Source: Leptospira sanjuanensis (GTDB lineage: Bacteria; Spirochaetota; Leptospiria; Leptospirales; Leptospiraceae). From it: 64,000 nucleotides of DNA. The stretch is from the NCBI RefSeq assembly GCF_022267375.1, contig NZ_JAIZBH010000001.1, positions 1,222,001 through 1,286,000 of the forward strand, in the 5' to 3' direction. A program made the translations under genes and the position numbers. Positions 1-14,672 of this stretch are shown piece after piece (the first letter of the stretch is position 1; each line of letters starts with the position of its first letter). The notes beneath the pieces were generated by a model. The model was not told the origin of the DNA, searched no databases, and saw only the letters and a list, made by a program, of their open reading frames with translations.

Positions 1-1
1 C

Positions 2-145
2 ACCGGAGGAACCCTCAAGGCAAACGGACTGGCGGAGTTGGACATAATCTTAGAATCTTCGGCCAGGCTCGTTTTTAACCGCTCTTCTCTTTATGGAAAA
101 AGAAAGGAAGCCGTTGAATTTATGGACTCTCTTTCCAATTTGTAG
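2..145 (+). CDS. C-terminal end of an unidentified protein (cut by window edge)
   Basis: An open frame enters from the left edge and stops at TAG 143-145, leaving 47 residues that end in EFMDSLSNL. The segment is charged and looks helical, with [14 protein letters not shown] near the end, and has normal amino-acid composition for a coding sequence. It runs in the same direction as rpmF but is separated from it by about 390 bases that include a dispersed repeat. I do not recognise the family from this tail alone. Confidence 0.6.
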   Translation, partial: TGGTLKANGLAELDIILESSARLVFNRSSLYGKRKEAVEFMDSLSNL

Positions 146-207
146 AATTCAATGAGAGCCTTCGCAAGTTGAATAAAGTAACAATGGACCGAAGAAGACT
201 AAAACTT

Positions 208-357
208 AAATGTTCCGACCAAAAGTGGGGTTTGTTAATTGCAAAAAGTGAGATCTTTTGATATAGAAAATCCTCCGAGGTTTTCCCGCCACCTCTCCCC
301 ACCACCCAAAATCTGGGTGGGGCGCGAAATTTTACGGTAGATTGTCGTAACTCCGAC
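208..357 (-). repeat. Dispersed ~150-bp repeat, copy A
   Basis: Read on the minus strand the element begins GTCGGAGTTACGAC, contains the inverted pair CCACCC...GGGTGG followed by GGTGGGGAGAGGTGGCGGG, then TTTTCTATATCA, and ends GGTCGGAACATTT. The same order of blocks occurs on the plus strand at 29252-29400 and 63672-63820. Short open frames inside the copies encode similar peptides only because the DNA is repeated. The remainder of 146-533 shows no gene; it must carry the rpmF promoter, which I could not place. Confidence 0.85.
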
Positions 358-510
358 GGATTGATCTTCAGTTGTAGCCCGGTAAGGATAAGGAATGTTT
401 TACTGAGTTCCAAGACGGCTCCTTTTTGCTCTCAAAAAGACCATCTTCTCCGCATTTCGGCGAAATAATAGTTGAGGATTACCAGCCTCAAAAAAGTATA
501 GTTTAACAAC

Positions 511-734
<224 letters not shown>

Positions 735-739
735 TTCCT

Positions 740-1747
<1,008 letters not shown>

Positions 1748-2100
1748 TTCGAGTCGAATTATCTTTCTGCGTTCCTCATTATAAAAGGATTCCCTTATCT
1801 TCCGAATCAAGAAGATCATAAATATTTCTCTGCGACGTCTTGGACCTTTTGAGATTTCTTGACTCGCTTTTTCGCAACGCACAATTCGTTTCTCAAAGCG
1901 ACATCCTCCGAAAGCGTACATAACTTGTTTCGTCGTTTGCAGGCTTAAATTGCAAACGAAACGTTCTGCGAGGAACGAGAGTCTTTACAACAGGCCTCGT
2001 AAAAGAAGAATTCTTTCCGACTTTTCGGAACCAATCAAAAAAGATTCAAAAAATAATCCGACGGTTGTAGAACTTTCAGAACAAAAGCAGGATGGGCTTC
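1748..2100. other. Intergenic region with one imperfect hairpin
   Basis: No gene is supported here. At 1927-1962 GTTTCGTCGTTTGCA and TGCAAACGAAAC form an inverted repeat with a three-base bulge and a nine-base loop. It has no following T-run, so it is not a clear terminator of plsX. Confidence 0.4.
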
Positions 2101-2574
2101 ATGTTTGACGTAAAAAAAATGGCCGACTTTGCTCAGGCCGAAATTGAGAAATTTTCCCGCGAACACCAAGGGGAAATCTTTTACGCGTTTGCGATCGACG
2201 ACGGTCGACTTTGCCTCAACTCGGTAGGTCACTTTGAAAAGGCGCTCCGAGAATTTGCGACACAATCCCCCCGTTACTACGATTCCCCCGAAAAAATAAG
2301 AACTTTACGCAACGATCCGAACGGATGGGCGTATCACGGTTTCGCCTGTTTTCGTACACTGAACCGCGGTTTTGAAACTCCGTTCAACGAAGCGCTTTGC
2401 AATCAACATGCCGAGCTCGAATCGCAAGATAAGGAGAAAAGTCAATACCGGCTTGCGATGAACGCGGTTCTTGAACTTTTGAAAGAAAGAAACGCTTTCG
2501 ATTCTCTCCGAACAACCAAGGATTTCAAAATCGAAAAATCCGATTTCGATTCCAAAGCCCCGGCGTACCGCTGA
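2101..2574 (+). CDS. DUF4303-like protein
   Basis: This 157-residue cytoplasmic protein matches the DUF4303 pattern: an N-terminal helix, then IFYAFAIDDGRLCLNS, then a central region ending NDPNGWAYHGFACF. The function of the family is unknown; members are often near immunity-type or accessory genes. An in-frame ATG also exists at 2092, but AGGA at 2089-2092 is well spaced for the ATG at 2101, so I prefer that start. It has no signal peptide. It lies alone between plsX and a membrane protein, in the part that separates plsX from fabG. Confidence 0.7.
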   Translation: MFDVKKMADFAQAEIEKFSREHQGEIFYAFAIDDGRLCLNSVGHFEKALREFATQSPRYYDSPEKIRTLRNDPNGWAYHGFACFRTLNRGFETPFNEALCNQHAELESQDKEKSQYRLAMNAVLELLKERNAFDSLRTTKDFKIEKSDFDSKAPAYR

Positions 2575-2680
2575 AAACCGAGGGGGCGGATTCATTCGTC
2601 CCCTTTTCTAAAACCGCGCTATTTCATTCCGATAATAAAAAGAATATTAAATTATTAAGCGAAGTGGAGAATTCCCGTTC

Positions 2681-3172
2681 ATGACCGAAATCAAAAACAA
2701 ACTCGACCGAACTCTCCGGATCGACGTAATCTTTGCGGTTCTCTTTTTTCTGGTGAGCTCGAAATTTCATTCTTTTTTAGGAATGCACGAGAACATGGAG
2801 GCCGAAGACTTCGTTCGCGTCAAATATGTGATTGCGGTTTTCGCTATCGGGCTTCTTTTTTTTGCTGCAGTCGATATCGCGCTGCTTTTGGAAAAGAAAA
2901 TCGATCGAAGACTGAGAATCCTCGTATGCCTTCTCGCATTCGTTTGTATTTTCGCCGAACTCGCATATTATTCGAAATCGATCCGATTCTTTTGGGACTT
3001 ATTCGTGCAAACCTCCGCCGATTTGGAAGCGGGGCAGCCGATGTGGGAAAGTATGAGATCCGAATTCAGACAGATCTTTTCCGTAGTCGCGATCGGTTTT
3101 TTCGCTCTGAGAACTTTGATTCGATTGATCTGGAATTTTTTTTGGTCGAAAGCGATCCTTGCTTTGGATTGA
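2681..3172 (+). CDS. Small integral membrane protein, unknown function
   Basis: The 163-residue protein has about four hydrophobic segments: near residues 17-35 (VIFAVLFFLVSS), 48-70 (YVIAVFAIGLLFFAAVDIAL), 80-95 (ILVCLLAFVCIFAELAY) and 133-152 (FSVVAIGFFALRTLIRLIW). A loop of roughly 35 residues lies between the third and fourth. I recognise no catalytic motif or family. The start is preceded by GTGGAGAATTCCCGTTC, an acceptable RBS. The organisation suggests a lineage-specific inner-membrane protein, followed by a separate small exported protein. Confidence 0.65.
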   Translation: MTEIKNKLDRTLRIDVIFAVLFFLVSSKFHSFLGMHENMEAEDFVRVKYVIAVFAIGLLFFAAVDIALLLEKKIDRRLRILVCLLAFVCIFAELAYYSKSIRFFWDLFVQTSADLEAGQPMWESMRSEFRQIFSVVAIGFFALRTLIRLIWNFFWSKAILALD

Positions 3173-3229
3173 TTCGAGTCGTAAAGAGATTCGGCATTCT
3201 TACGCATAAGAGTATATAATAAAATACTT

Positions 3230-3709
3230 ATGAAGATAAGCTCATTGGGAAGACGTTTCAATCGTCAGGTGCCGCTATGGTCGATTCTTGCGTTTGGAGC
3301 GTTTGGTGTTGCATGTACGTATGTGGGTCGATCCGAATCCGTAACCGCATCGAAAACTTTGACTGAAAAACATCGATGTCTTGAGGCGATTCGTTCATTG
3401 AAAGATTCCGGTGAAACGTCTGCGAAAGAGAACTCGGATCCAAAACAAGTCGAAATCGAGAAAAAGAAAATCCTGGATTTTATCAAGAAGGAATGGAAAA
3501 GAACAGAGGAGGCTCTTCCGGAGAATCAGATTGTTCGGTATGACGTTTCCATCGTTGACGGCTTTTATTGCGCGATCGCGGATAAAAAATTGAAAAAAGA
3601 CGCTGAAGATTTGTCGCTTCAGTGCGGGATCGAATATGTTTTTAAATCGAACCCTTTTCAATATCTTTCCGTTCAAATTCATGCTCCCCAATGTCCGCCG
3701 GAATCCTAG
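3230..3709 (+). CDS. Putative exported protein, possible lipoprotein
   Basis: This 159-residue protein starts with a basic stretch and a hydrophobic segment (LWSILAFGAFGVACTYVG) ending in a cysteine near residue 29. The cysteine could be lipidated under relaxed spirochaete lipobox rules, but Gly at -3 makes this weak. The mature part is highly charged, with a lysine/glutamate-rich helix, and ends with several cysteines (FYCAIADKK, SLQCGIEY, APQCPPES) that could form disulphides. I recognise no family. It stands between the membrane protein and the arsenic operon. Confidence 0.5.
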   Translation: MKISSLGRRFNRQVPLWSILAFGAFGVACTYVGRSESVTASKTLTEKHRCLEAIRSLKDSGETSAKENSDPKQVEIEKKKILDFIKKEWKRTEEALPENQIVRYDVSIVDGFYCAIADKKLKKDAEDLSLQCGIEYVFKSNPFQYLSVQIHAPQCPPES

Positions 3710-3998
3710 ATGTCCATGAGAGCAGTCAAAGCCACCTTTGATGTTGAAAAAAATTTTTAACCGTTATAAGGAAGAATCCGAAGCGTTTATATGCGATGCG
3801 TCTGTTAGGAAATCGTTCGTTGAGAATTTTAATGGAAAGAATCGGTTTGCGGCTGGAATTCTCAGCCGATTTTAATCGATCGCAAAAAGAAAATCACCTC
3901 AATGCAAAAGAGGGAAAACAAAGAGTTTAGGAATGATTCGATAATCGAGTCGATTCCTCATCCAAAATCCTATGCCGCGCTCATCAAGATCTAGAAAA
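3710..3998. other. Gap upstream of arsenic operon, no confident gene
   Basis: The only coding possibility is a 44-residue frame at 3741-3875 beginning MLKKIFNRYKEESEAF, which lacks a RBS-like sequence and has no recognisable family. I see no repeat or terminator. Confidence 0.3.
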
Positions 3999-4031
3999 TT
4001 GACTTGCTTTTATTATCGTATATTTACGATA
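3999..4031 (+). promoter_or_regulatory. Probable ArsR-controlled promoter/operator
   Basis: TTGACT at 3999-4004 resembles a -35 box. Immediately downstream is a perfect 7-bp inverted repeat with a 4-bp centre, TATCGTA-TATT-TACGATA (4014-4031), which ends six bases before the arsR ATG. It lies where the -10 region should be. ArsR-family repressors bind such AT-rich dyads over their own promoter and leave on binding arsenite or antimonite, so autoregulation of the whole operon is the likely arrangement. The exact -10 box is not clear. Confidence 0.65.
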
Positions 4032-4037
4032 TACAAT

Positions 4038-4382
4038 ATGGCAGTCAATAAGAAGACGGAGTTTTCGGCTGATACGAGATCCTTGGCGGATTTCTCGAAA
4101 TCCTTTGCGCATCCGGCTCGCCTCGCAATTTTGCAGACGATCGCCGAGCGAAAGGAATGTATTTGCGGAGAAATTGTAGAGGTTTTGCCCTTGGCGCAAG
4201 CCACGGTTTCGCAGCACCTTCGGGAATTAAGAGGGATCGGTTTGATCAAGGGTGAAATCGAAGGAAATAAATCCTGCTATTGTATCAATTGGACTCGTTT
4301 AGAAGAGTTCGAATCTGATGTTGTTTCCTTTTTCAAAGATTTAAAACGTTATAAAACCTCAATGGGAGAGGATTGTTGCTGA
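4038..4382 (+). CDS. arsR: ArsR/SmtB-family transcriptional repressor
   Basis: The 114-residue protein is a winged-helix metalloid sensor. ALADFSKSFAHPARLAIL-type helix 1-2 sequence, recognition helix AQATVSQHLRELRGIGLI and wing EGNKSCYCINW are visible. Cysteines C41 and C43 (ECICGEI) occupy a position comparable to the CxC sensor of classical ArsR; further cysteines occur at C80/C82 and in the terminal EDCC. The frame extends upstream to 3972, but the ATG at 4038 gives the usual family N-terminus and leaves the operator outside the gene. Its TGA overlaps the next ATG (TGATG), so arsR and the reductase are translationally coupled. Confidence 0.92.
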   Translation: MAVNKKTEFSADTRSLADFSKSFAHPARLAILQTIAERKECICGEIVEVLPLAQATVSQHLRELRGIGLIKGEIEGNKSCYCINWTRLEEFESDVVSFFKDLKRYKTSMGEDCC

Positions 4383-4825
4383 TGAATAAACCGAAAATTC
4401 TCGTTTTATGTACGGGAAACAGTTGTCGAAGCCAAATCGCCGAGGGTTGGCTCAGGTATTACGCGGGAGACAAGGCCGACATTTACAGCGCTGGAATCGA
4501 AACTCACGGAGTCAATCCGCGCGCGATCGCCACGATGAAAGAAGCCGGAATCGACATTTCGAAACACACTTCCAACCATATCGACGAATATCGTAATTTA
4601 GATTTTTCTTATATTCTTACCGTGTGCGATCATGCAAAGGAGAATTGTCCTTATTTTCCCTCCAAAGCCGAGCGTTTTCATCATAATTTTCCCGATCCCG
4701 CAAAGGCTACCGGTACGGAAACGGAAATCCAGGAGGAGTTTCGAAAAGTCCGGGAAATGATTCGCGAGTATTCGCTGAATTTCCTGCGAGAATTGAATTT
4801 GATTTCCCCTTCGGCTAAGGATTGA
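4382..4825 (+). CDS. arsC: Arsenate reductase, thioredoxin-coupled (LMW-PTP fold)
   Basis: The enzyme reduces arsenate to arsenite in the cytoplasm so that it can be exported. The 147-residue protein begins with the P-loop CTGNSCRS (C10, C15) of low-molecular-weight phosphatases. It has TVCDHAKENC with C82 and C89, the same numbering as the catalytic triad Cys10/Cys82/Cys89 of the Bacillus/Staphylococcus ArsC class that is recycled by thioredoxin. The preferred start is the ATG at 4382, overlapping the arsR stop. The gene sits six bases before the arsenite permease. Confidence 0.94.
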   Translation: MNKPKILVLCTGNSCRSQIAEGWLRYYAGDKADIYSAGIETHGVNPRAIATMKEAGIDISKHTSNHIDEYRNLDFSYILTVCDHAKENCPYFPSKAERFHHNFPDPAKATGTETEIQEEFRKVREMIREYSLNFLRELNLISPSAKD

Positions 4826-4831
4826 GGCGAG

Positions 4832-5881
4832 ATGGGTTCTAAATTAAGTTTTGTCGATCGTTATCTTACGTTTTGGATTTTTCTTTCGATGGGTGCGGGC
4901 GTTATATTCGGAAAAATATTTCCCTCAGCGGAGTTGGCTTTCAGCCGACTTTCCATCGGGACAACGAATGTTCCTTTGGCGGTTGGTTTGATTTTGATGA
5001 TGTTTCCTCCCCTTGCAAAAGTTCAATATGAAAAAATGAAGGAAGTTTTTTCCAACGTTAAGGTGCTATCGATCTCCCTTTTTCTGAATTGGATCGTGGG
5101 TCCGTTGCTGATGTTTGCACTGGCGAGTATTTTTCTGGCCGATTTTCCCGAATATAGGATCGGTTTGATCTTAATCGGTTTAGCGCGATGTATCGCGATG
5201 GTTATCGTTTGGAACGAGTTAGGCGAGGGAAATCGAGATTATGCCGCCGGTTTGGTCGCATTGAATAGTCTTTTTCAAATATTTTTCTACAGCTTTTACG
5301 CCTACTTTTTCATTTCGATTTTACCGGCTTATGCGGGTTTGGAAGTTTACGAAATTCATTTGACCATCGGGCAGATTGCGGAAAGCGTTCTGATCTATTT
5401 AGGAATTCCTTTTTTTTCCGCGATTCTTGTACGTTTTACGCTACTTCGTTACAAAGGAAAAAAATGGTACGATGAAACGTTTATTCCGTTCGTTTCACCC
5501 GTCACTTTGATCTCGTTGTTGTTCACCATTTTCTTTATGTTTAGTCTTAAGGGAAATCTGATTTTCGAAATTCCCGCGGACGTCCTGATCATCGCCGTAC
5601 CGTTGATATTCTACTTCGTGATTATGTTTATGATCAGTTTCGGGATCGGGAAAATTATGAAAGTGGAATATTCAAAAACGACTTCCATCGCGTTCACTTC
5701 GGCGGGAAATAATTTCGAACTCGCGATCGCAGTCGCGATCGGTGTTTTCGGAATCGCAAGCGGCCAAGCGTTTGCGGGAGTCATCGGACCTTTGGTCGAA
5801 GTCCCCGCTCTGATTCTCTTGGTTCGAGTCGCATTCTGGTTCCGCAAAAGATGGTTTTCTGCACCCGCGGAGGTTCTGTAA
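4832..5881 (+). CDS. acr3: Arsenite efflux permease, ACR3 family
   Basis: This 349-residue inner-membrane transporter exports arsenite, driven by the proton motive force. Ten hydrophobic segments are apparent, the family number. The signature [13 protein letters not shown] contains the conserved cysteine of TM4 (established as essential in ACR3 proteins), and [16 protein letters not shown] is the second conserved block of the BASS/ACR3 fold. It starts after TGAGGCGAG, close behind arsC. Its TAA overlaps the ATG of the next gene (TAATG), so the downstream ATP-grasp-like protein is expected to be made in proportion to the permease. Confidence 0.94.
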   Translation: MGSKLSFVDRYLTFWIFLSMGAGVIFGKIFPSAELAFSRLSIGTTNVPLAVGLILMMFPPLAKVQYEKMKEVFSNVKVLSISLFLNWIVGPLLMFALASIFLADFPEYRIGLILIGLARCIAMVIVWNELGEGNRDYAAGLVALNSLFQIFFYSFYAYFFISILPAYAGLEVYEIHLTIGQIAESVLIYLGIPFFSAILVRFTLLRYKGKKWYDETFIPFVSPVTLISLLFTIFFMFSLKGNLIFEIPADVLIIAVPLIFYFVIMFMISFGIGKIMKVEYSKTTSIAFTSAGNNFELAIAVAIGVFGIASGQAFAGVIGPLVEVPALILLVRVAFWFRKRWFSAPAEVL

Positions 5882-7170
5882 TGACAACGATCTCGCAACT
5901 ATTCAACCGCGAATGCCAATGTGTTACGCTTGAAAAAAAAGTTTTAGAGAAAACGTTTCATTCTAAGATCTTAGAAGCCGAAGGTGCCGAACATTTGGAT
6001 GTGAGCGCGTTATCTGAAAGATTCTTTTCCCCAAGCGCCTCCTTTTTGGATCCGAACGAATTGAATGCGATTCAGACAACCGTTTCCACGTTTCAGAAAA
6101 GTTTAAAAAACGAGATGGTTCGTAAGCGGCTTCTTCGGGATTTCCCAGAGGCGTTAAAGCATCGTTTTTCCGAGGGCGGTGTTTTCCTTAGTTTCGATTT
6201 TCATCTTACCGATCAAGGTCCGAAACTGATAGAAATCAACACGAATGCAGGCGGAGCCTTTTTACAAAAGAAGCTCGTGGAAGCGCAACAAGAATGCTGT
6301 GTTGAAGTTCGAGACGCTCTTCCCAAAAAAGAGGAACTGGATGCGATCGAATCCGATTTTTTACAAACCTTTCTTCAGGAATGGAAGGACGCTGGAAAAC
6401 CGGACCGACCCAAATTCATCGCGATCGTGGACGAAACGCCTCAGGAACAATTTCTTTATCCGGAATTTTTACTATTCCGAGAACTCTTTATCAGTCGCGG
6501 AATCGATTCCGAAATCGTTTCGCCCGAAGCCTTTCAAACGAACGAAGAAGGTTTTCTTTTCGTAAACGGAAAGAAGGTCGATCTGATCTACAATCGTCTC
6601 ACCGATTTTTATCTTACCGATCCCGGCAGTAAGGCGATGTGCAGCGCTTGGGAAAAACAAACCGTCGTTGTGACCCCGAACCCTCTCGACTATGAACTCT
6701 ACGCAAAAAAGACGAACTTGATTCTCTGGAAAAACGATTCCTTCCTGAATGATGCGGGAATCCCGGAAGAGGATCGAAAGATTCTCGATAACACCGTTCC
6801 CTTTACGGGATATGCGAAGGACGTGGATCCGGACACTCTCTGGGCAGAAAGAAAGAAATTCTTTTTTAAACCGACATCCGGCTACGGAAGTAAGGCCGTT
6901 TATAGAGGAGATAAACTCACCAAAGGAACGTTTCAGGAAATTCTTTCCGGAAATCATCTGATTCAGGAAATCGTCCATCCTTCGGAAAGAATTCTTCTGA
7001 ATGCGGACGCGCAACGGGTTCCTTATAAAATGGATTTAAGAGCGTACGTATACAAAGAGAGAATTCTTCTTTTGGCCGCCCGATTGTATCAAGGTCAGAC
7101 GACCAATTTCAGAACTCCGGGGGGAGGTTTTTCTCCCGTTTACGTTTTGGGTAATAAACCGTTGGATTGA
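5881..7170 (+). CDS. ATP-grasp-like protein coupled to the ars operon
   Basis: This 429-residue cytoplasmic protein looks like an ATP-grasp carboxylate ligase. It has KLIEINTNAGGAF at 115-127, comparable to the ligand/Mg-binding block of glutathione-synthase-like enzymes, a KFFFKPTSGYGSKAV segment near residue 320 comparable to the ATP-binding lysine/glycine loop, and DLRAYVYK near 385. The order, with the EIN block before the lysine loop, suggests a circular permutation or an N-terminal EIN-like element; I cannot decide which. Three cysteines cluster at ECQC (11-14) and QECC (~134). It overlaps the acr3 stop and ends the operon. The substrate is unknown; a role in making a thiol or peptide ligand for arsenite is only an inference from position. 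Confidence 0.6.
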   Translation: MTTISQLFNRECQCVTLEKKVLEKTFHSKILEAEGAEHLDVSALSERFFSPSASFLDPNELNAIQTTVSTFQKSLKNEMVRKRLLRDFPEALKHRFSEGGVFLSFDFHLTDQGPKLIEINTNAGGAFLQKKLVEAQQECCVEVRDALPKKEELDAIESDFLQTFLQEWKDAGKPDRPKFIAIVDETPQEQFLYPEFLLFRELFISRGIDSEIVSPEAFQTNEEGFLFVNGKKVDLIYNRLTDFYLTDPGSKAMCSAWEKQTVVVTPNPLDYELYAKKTNLILWKNDSFLNDAGIPEEDRKILDNTVPFTGYAKDVDPDTLWAERKKFFFKPTSGYGSKAVYRGDKLTKGTFQEILSGNHLIQEIVHPSERILLNADAQRVPYKMDLRAYVYKERILLLAARLYQGQTTNFRTPGGGFSPVYVLGNKPLD

Positions 7171-7174
7171 AAAC

Positions 7175-7190
7175 GTGGTAGTTCCCACAC
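7175..7190 (-). repeat. Short dispersed element (GTGTGGGAACTACCAC, minus strand)
   Basis: The sequence is a variant of the TGTGGGAACTCCTGC element found several times elsewhere in this window. Here it begins four bases after the stop of the ATP-grasp gene, in reverse orientation. GTGG...CCAC gives it a small dyad. Confidence 0.5.
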
Positions 7191-7371
7191 TTTTAATAAG
7201 CGGTAAAACCTTGTAAGCCCGGCGGTTTTATGGACTTTCTAAAATTGGACGTCCGATTTCAAATAACCAGAACGTTCGTTCTGTTTCCTTGCCGTAAAAT
7301 GCGGAAAACTCCCTTGACCCGCTATTCGAGCGAAATACTTTAGCCGCAGAGAACCTGAATAGGAAAGAATT

Positions 7372-8136
7372 ATGATCGATTTAAAAGGTAAAAATGCCGT
7401 AATCACCGGATCCGCAAGAGGGATCGGAAAGTCTACGGCTTTAACTCTCGCAAAAGCGGGAGCGAATATCGTAATCGCGGACCTCAACGAGGAAGCCAGC
7501 AAAGCGACTGCGGAAGAAATCGCAAAACAAACAGGCGTGAAAGCCATCGGAATCGGAACAAACGTTGCGGACGCGGACTCCGCGGCAAAAGCGATTCAAG
7601 CTTGCGTGGATGAATTCGGAACGGTAGACGTTTTAGTAAACAACGCCGGAATCACCAAAGACACTCTTCTTATGAGAATGAAAAAAGAACAATGGGATGC
7701 GGTTATTGCGGTTAACCTTACAGGAACTTACAACTGCACTCAAGCGGCGATTAAGTTTATGATGAAAAACCCGAACGGCGGTTCCATCATCAATCTTTCT
7801 TCGATTGCCGGAGTAAACGGAAACATCGGACAAACCAACTATTCCGCTTCCAAAGCGGGTGTGATCGGTTTTACAAAAGCTGTGGCTTTGGAAATGGCTT
7901 CTCGTAAAGTGCGTTGCAACGCGATTGCACCGGGTTTTATCGCCACTGAAATGACGGAAGCGATTCCTGAAAAAATCAGAACTGCCATGGTTGCGGCGAT
8001 CCCGTTGAAAAGAGCAGGACAGCCAGAAGACATCGCGAACACGATCGCATTCTTAGCATCCGATATTTCTTCGTTCATTACCGGTCAGGTAATCGAAGTA
8101 AACGGCGGTGGCTTTTTACCGGGCGCTTCCGCATAA
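7372..8136 (+). CDS. fabG: 3-oxoacyl-[ACP] reductase FabG
   Basis: FabG reduces 3-oxoacyl-ACP to 3-hydroxyacyl-ACP with NADPH in fatty-acid elongation. The 254-residue protein is a short-chain dehydrogenase. It has the cofactor loop GSARGIGKS near residue 12-20, LVNNAGITKD, catalytic Ser in INLSSIAGVNGN, YSASKAG with the Tyr-Lys pair, and the C-terminal GQVIEVNGGGFL typical of FabG. RBS-like AGGAAAG precedes the ATG. Downstream acpP encodes its substrate carrier, so this is part of the fatty-acid block begun by plsX, although a hairpin separates the two genes. Confidence 0.95.
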   Translation: MIDLKGKNAVITGSARGIGKSTALTLAKAGANIVIADLNEEASKATAEEIAKQTGVKAIGIGTNVADADSAAKAIQACVDEFGTVDVLVNNAGITKDTLLMRMKKEQWDAVIAVNLTGTYNCTQAAIKFMMKNPNGGSIINLSSIAGVNGNIGQTNYSASKAGVIGFTKAVALEMASRKVRCNAIAPGFIATEMTEAIPEKIRTAMVAAIPLKRAGQPEDIANTIAFLASDISSFITGQVIEVNGGGFLPGASA

Positions 8137-8154
8137 GAACTTCCAATTCTCCAT

Positions 8155-8186
8155 GATTCTTTCACTCGTCCAGGAGTGAAAGAATC
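8155..8186 (+). terminator. Perfect hairpin after fabG
   Basis: GATTCTTTCACTC (8155-8167) and GAGTGAAAGAATC (8174-8186) are exact complements with a six-base loop. It stands 18 bases after the fabG stop. Only a weak pyrimidine tract follows, so it may terminate imperfectly or stabilise the mRNA end. Confidence 0.65.
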
Positions 8187-8904
<718 letters not shown>

Positions 8905-8933
8905 GCGGAACTCGGAATTCTTTTTTCCTTCCT

Positions 8934-9677
8934 TTGATCCTTAAGAAAACACAACCTTCTTCCTCTCTCAAAAACCCGGAACGGGTACAAACGCTTCAAA
9001 AACTTTCCAAAAAGATCGGAATCAAGTTTTCTAAACTAGAATATTATAATACCGCATTCATTCACAGTTCGTATAAGAACGAAAATCCTGAGATCTTGGA
9101 AGACAACGAACGTCTGGAATTCTTAGGCGATTCCGTGTTAGGTCTTGTGGCCGCGCGTTCGTTATTTCAAAAATATCCAAAAGCGAGCGAGGGAGAATTA
9201 TCCCGCATCAAATCGAGAATCGTGTCGACTCCGATCCTCAATTCCATTTCCGAAAAACTCGACTTAGGCGAATACCTTTTGCTCGGGAAAGGGGAAAAAA
9301 ATTCGCAAGGCAAAGGCCGTCGTAAACTCTCCGCGAACCTTTTTGAATCACTTGTAGGCGCGATCTATATGGATCTCGGTTTTGAAGCGGCCGAAAAATT
9401 CATTCTCAAACATTTAATAGAATTTGCGGAAAATCCCGAAAAAGAGGAATCTGTCAGGGATTACAAAACGCAGCTCCAGGAATATTCCCAAAAACACTTT
9501 AAGGTTCTTCCCATCTATCGTCTCAAAGGAGAATCCGGTCCCGATCACTCGAAAGTCTTTCAGGTTTCCGTTCGGATTCGGGATCAATGGGAAGCGAGCG
9601 GCACAGGCGTCAGCAAAAAGGCGGCGGAACAAAACGCGGCCAAAGAACTTTACAACAGGATTCAGAGAGGATCGTAG
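8934..9677 (+). CDS. rnc: Ribonuclease III
   Basis: RNase III cleaves double-stranded RNA in rRNA maturation and mRNA turnover. The 247-residue protein has the signature [13 protein letters not shown], the second metal-binding region [17 protein letters not shown], and a C-terminal double-stranded RNA-binding domain ending [19 protein letters not shown]. The frame starts with TTG at 8934; no ATG occurs before the catalytic domain, and the ~30-residue leader is common in spirochaete homologues as far as I know. It lies 54 bases after acpP and is likely co-transcribed. Confidence 0.94.
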   Translation: MILKKTQPSSSLKNPERVQTLQKLSKKIGIKFSKLEYYNTAFIHSSYKNENPEILEDNERLEFLGDSVLGLVAARSLFQKYPKASEGELSRIKSRIVSTPILNSISEKLDLGEYLLLGKGEKNSQGKGRRKLSANLFESLVGAIYMDLGFEAAEKFILKHLIEFAENPEKEESVRDYKTQLQEYSQKHFKVLPIYRLKGESGPDHSKVFQVSVRIRDQWEASGTGVSKKAAEQNAAKELYNRIQRGS

Positions 9678-9733
9678 AAAACATTCCTTTCCAAATCAAG
9701 ATTCCTCGGATCAAAGGACGACAATCTAAGTAG

Positions 9734-11285
<1,552 letters not shown>

Positions 11286-11286
<1 letters not shown>

Positions 11287-12167
11287 TGGGTTTCGAAATC
11301 GATTTTCTGAAAAGTATCAATCCGTTTATTCTTCTAAAGTTGAACGAACGGAGCCTTGCGGAAGAATTGATTTTAGTCGTTTATTTCATCATTTTCCTGA
11401 TTCTTTCCTACAAAGTCATCATAATCGTTCTCGATTTTTTCAAACCTACGATCGACGTCACCTCCCGTTACAACAGAAGAAAAATGGCCCGTATGTCGTT
11501 CGTCATTTTGGGTCTTGTAACTCTTTTGCCCGTCGTGTTCTCCGGACTTTCTTATTTGCCCACGGTGATGGGTCTGGCCGGAGCCGGTATCGTCATTTCG
11601 TTGAAGGACATCACGTTGAACTTCGTGGGTTGGTTTTTTATCCACGGAAGCAACGGTTTCGAAGTGGGGGATCGTATCGAAATCGAAGGGGTTCGGGGAG
11701 ACGTCATCAATATCGGGATGAATCGGTTTACGTTGATGGAGATTTCCTCCGATCCGAAGTCGGATCAATCCACGAACCGTCTCGTTCATTTTCCGAACCA
11801 TTTCGTGATTCTGCGTCAGGTGATCGTCGTAAAGGATAAGATGAACTATGTCTGGGACGAGATGAGAATTAAGATTCCGTACGATTCCGATTTCGAAAAG
11901 GCCGAGGAATTGCTGAACGGAATCATCCGCAACAACGCGATCATCGATCAAGGGGAGATCGATTATACTCTTCAAGAGCTTTCCAAAAATTATCTGGTCC
12001 GATTGGGTAAAACTTCTCCGATCGTTTATCTTTCTTTGGAAGAAGGGGGAATTCTTTTTTCTCTGCGTTATTTGACCCACGTCCGGGAGCGGCGCGATAT
12101 GAAGACGAAGATCTCGCATCAGATCCTCAAGGAATTCAAACAGTTTCCTGGAATTCGTATTTTATAA
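11286..12167 (+). CDS. Mechanosensitive channel, MscS family
   Basis: This 293-residue inner-membrane protein should open under membrane tension to release solutes on osmotic downshift. It has hydrophobic segments near residues 28-48, 72-90 and 94-112. The pore-lining TM3-like sequence VMGLAGAGIVISLKDITLNFVG is followed by the beta-domain signature FEVGDRIEIEGVRGDV, where the VGD is characteristic of MscS. The C-terminal alpha/beta domain is complete. It is translationally coupled to aroB and faces pyk tail to tail. Confidence 0.92.
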
Positions 12168-12191
12168 AATTCTAAACTTAGAAAACGTGCG

Positions 12192-12221
12192 CTGGAGTTA
12201 TCCGGGGATCGATGACTCCAG
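12192..12221. terminator. Shared hairpin between convergent mscS and pyk
   Basis: CTGGAGT (12192-12198) and ACTCCAG (12215-12221) are exact complements around a 16-base loop in the 67-bp gap between two convergent genes. No long T-run is present on either side, so strength is uncertain. Confidence 0.45.
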
Positions 12222-12234
12222 GTAGCCGTTTCCC

Positions 12235-13662
<1,428 letters not shown>

Positions 13663-13731
13663 GAACGGCAATTGTAGACAAACGCCTTCCGTTGTTCCAG
13701 CGAATATTTCCTCTTTACGAACGGAAACCGG

Positions 13732-13763
<32 letters not shown>

Positions 13764-13764
13764 C

Positions 13765-14671
<907 letters not shown>

Positions 14672-14672
14672 C

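Noticed and set aside
3741..3875. 44-residue ORF before the ars promoter
   Set aside because: There is no RBS or family match, and it is too short to separate from chance.
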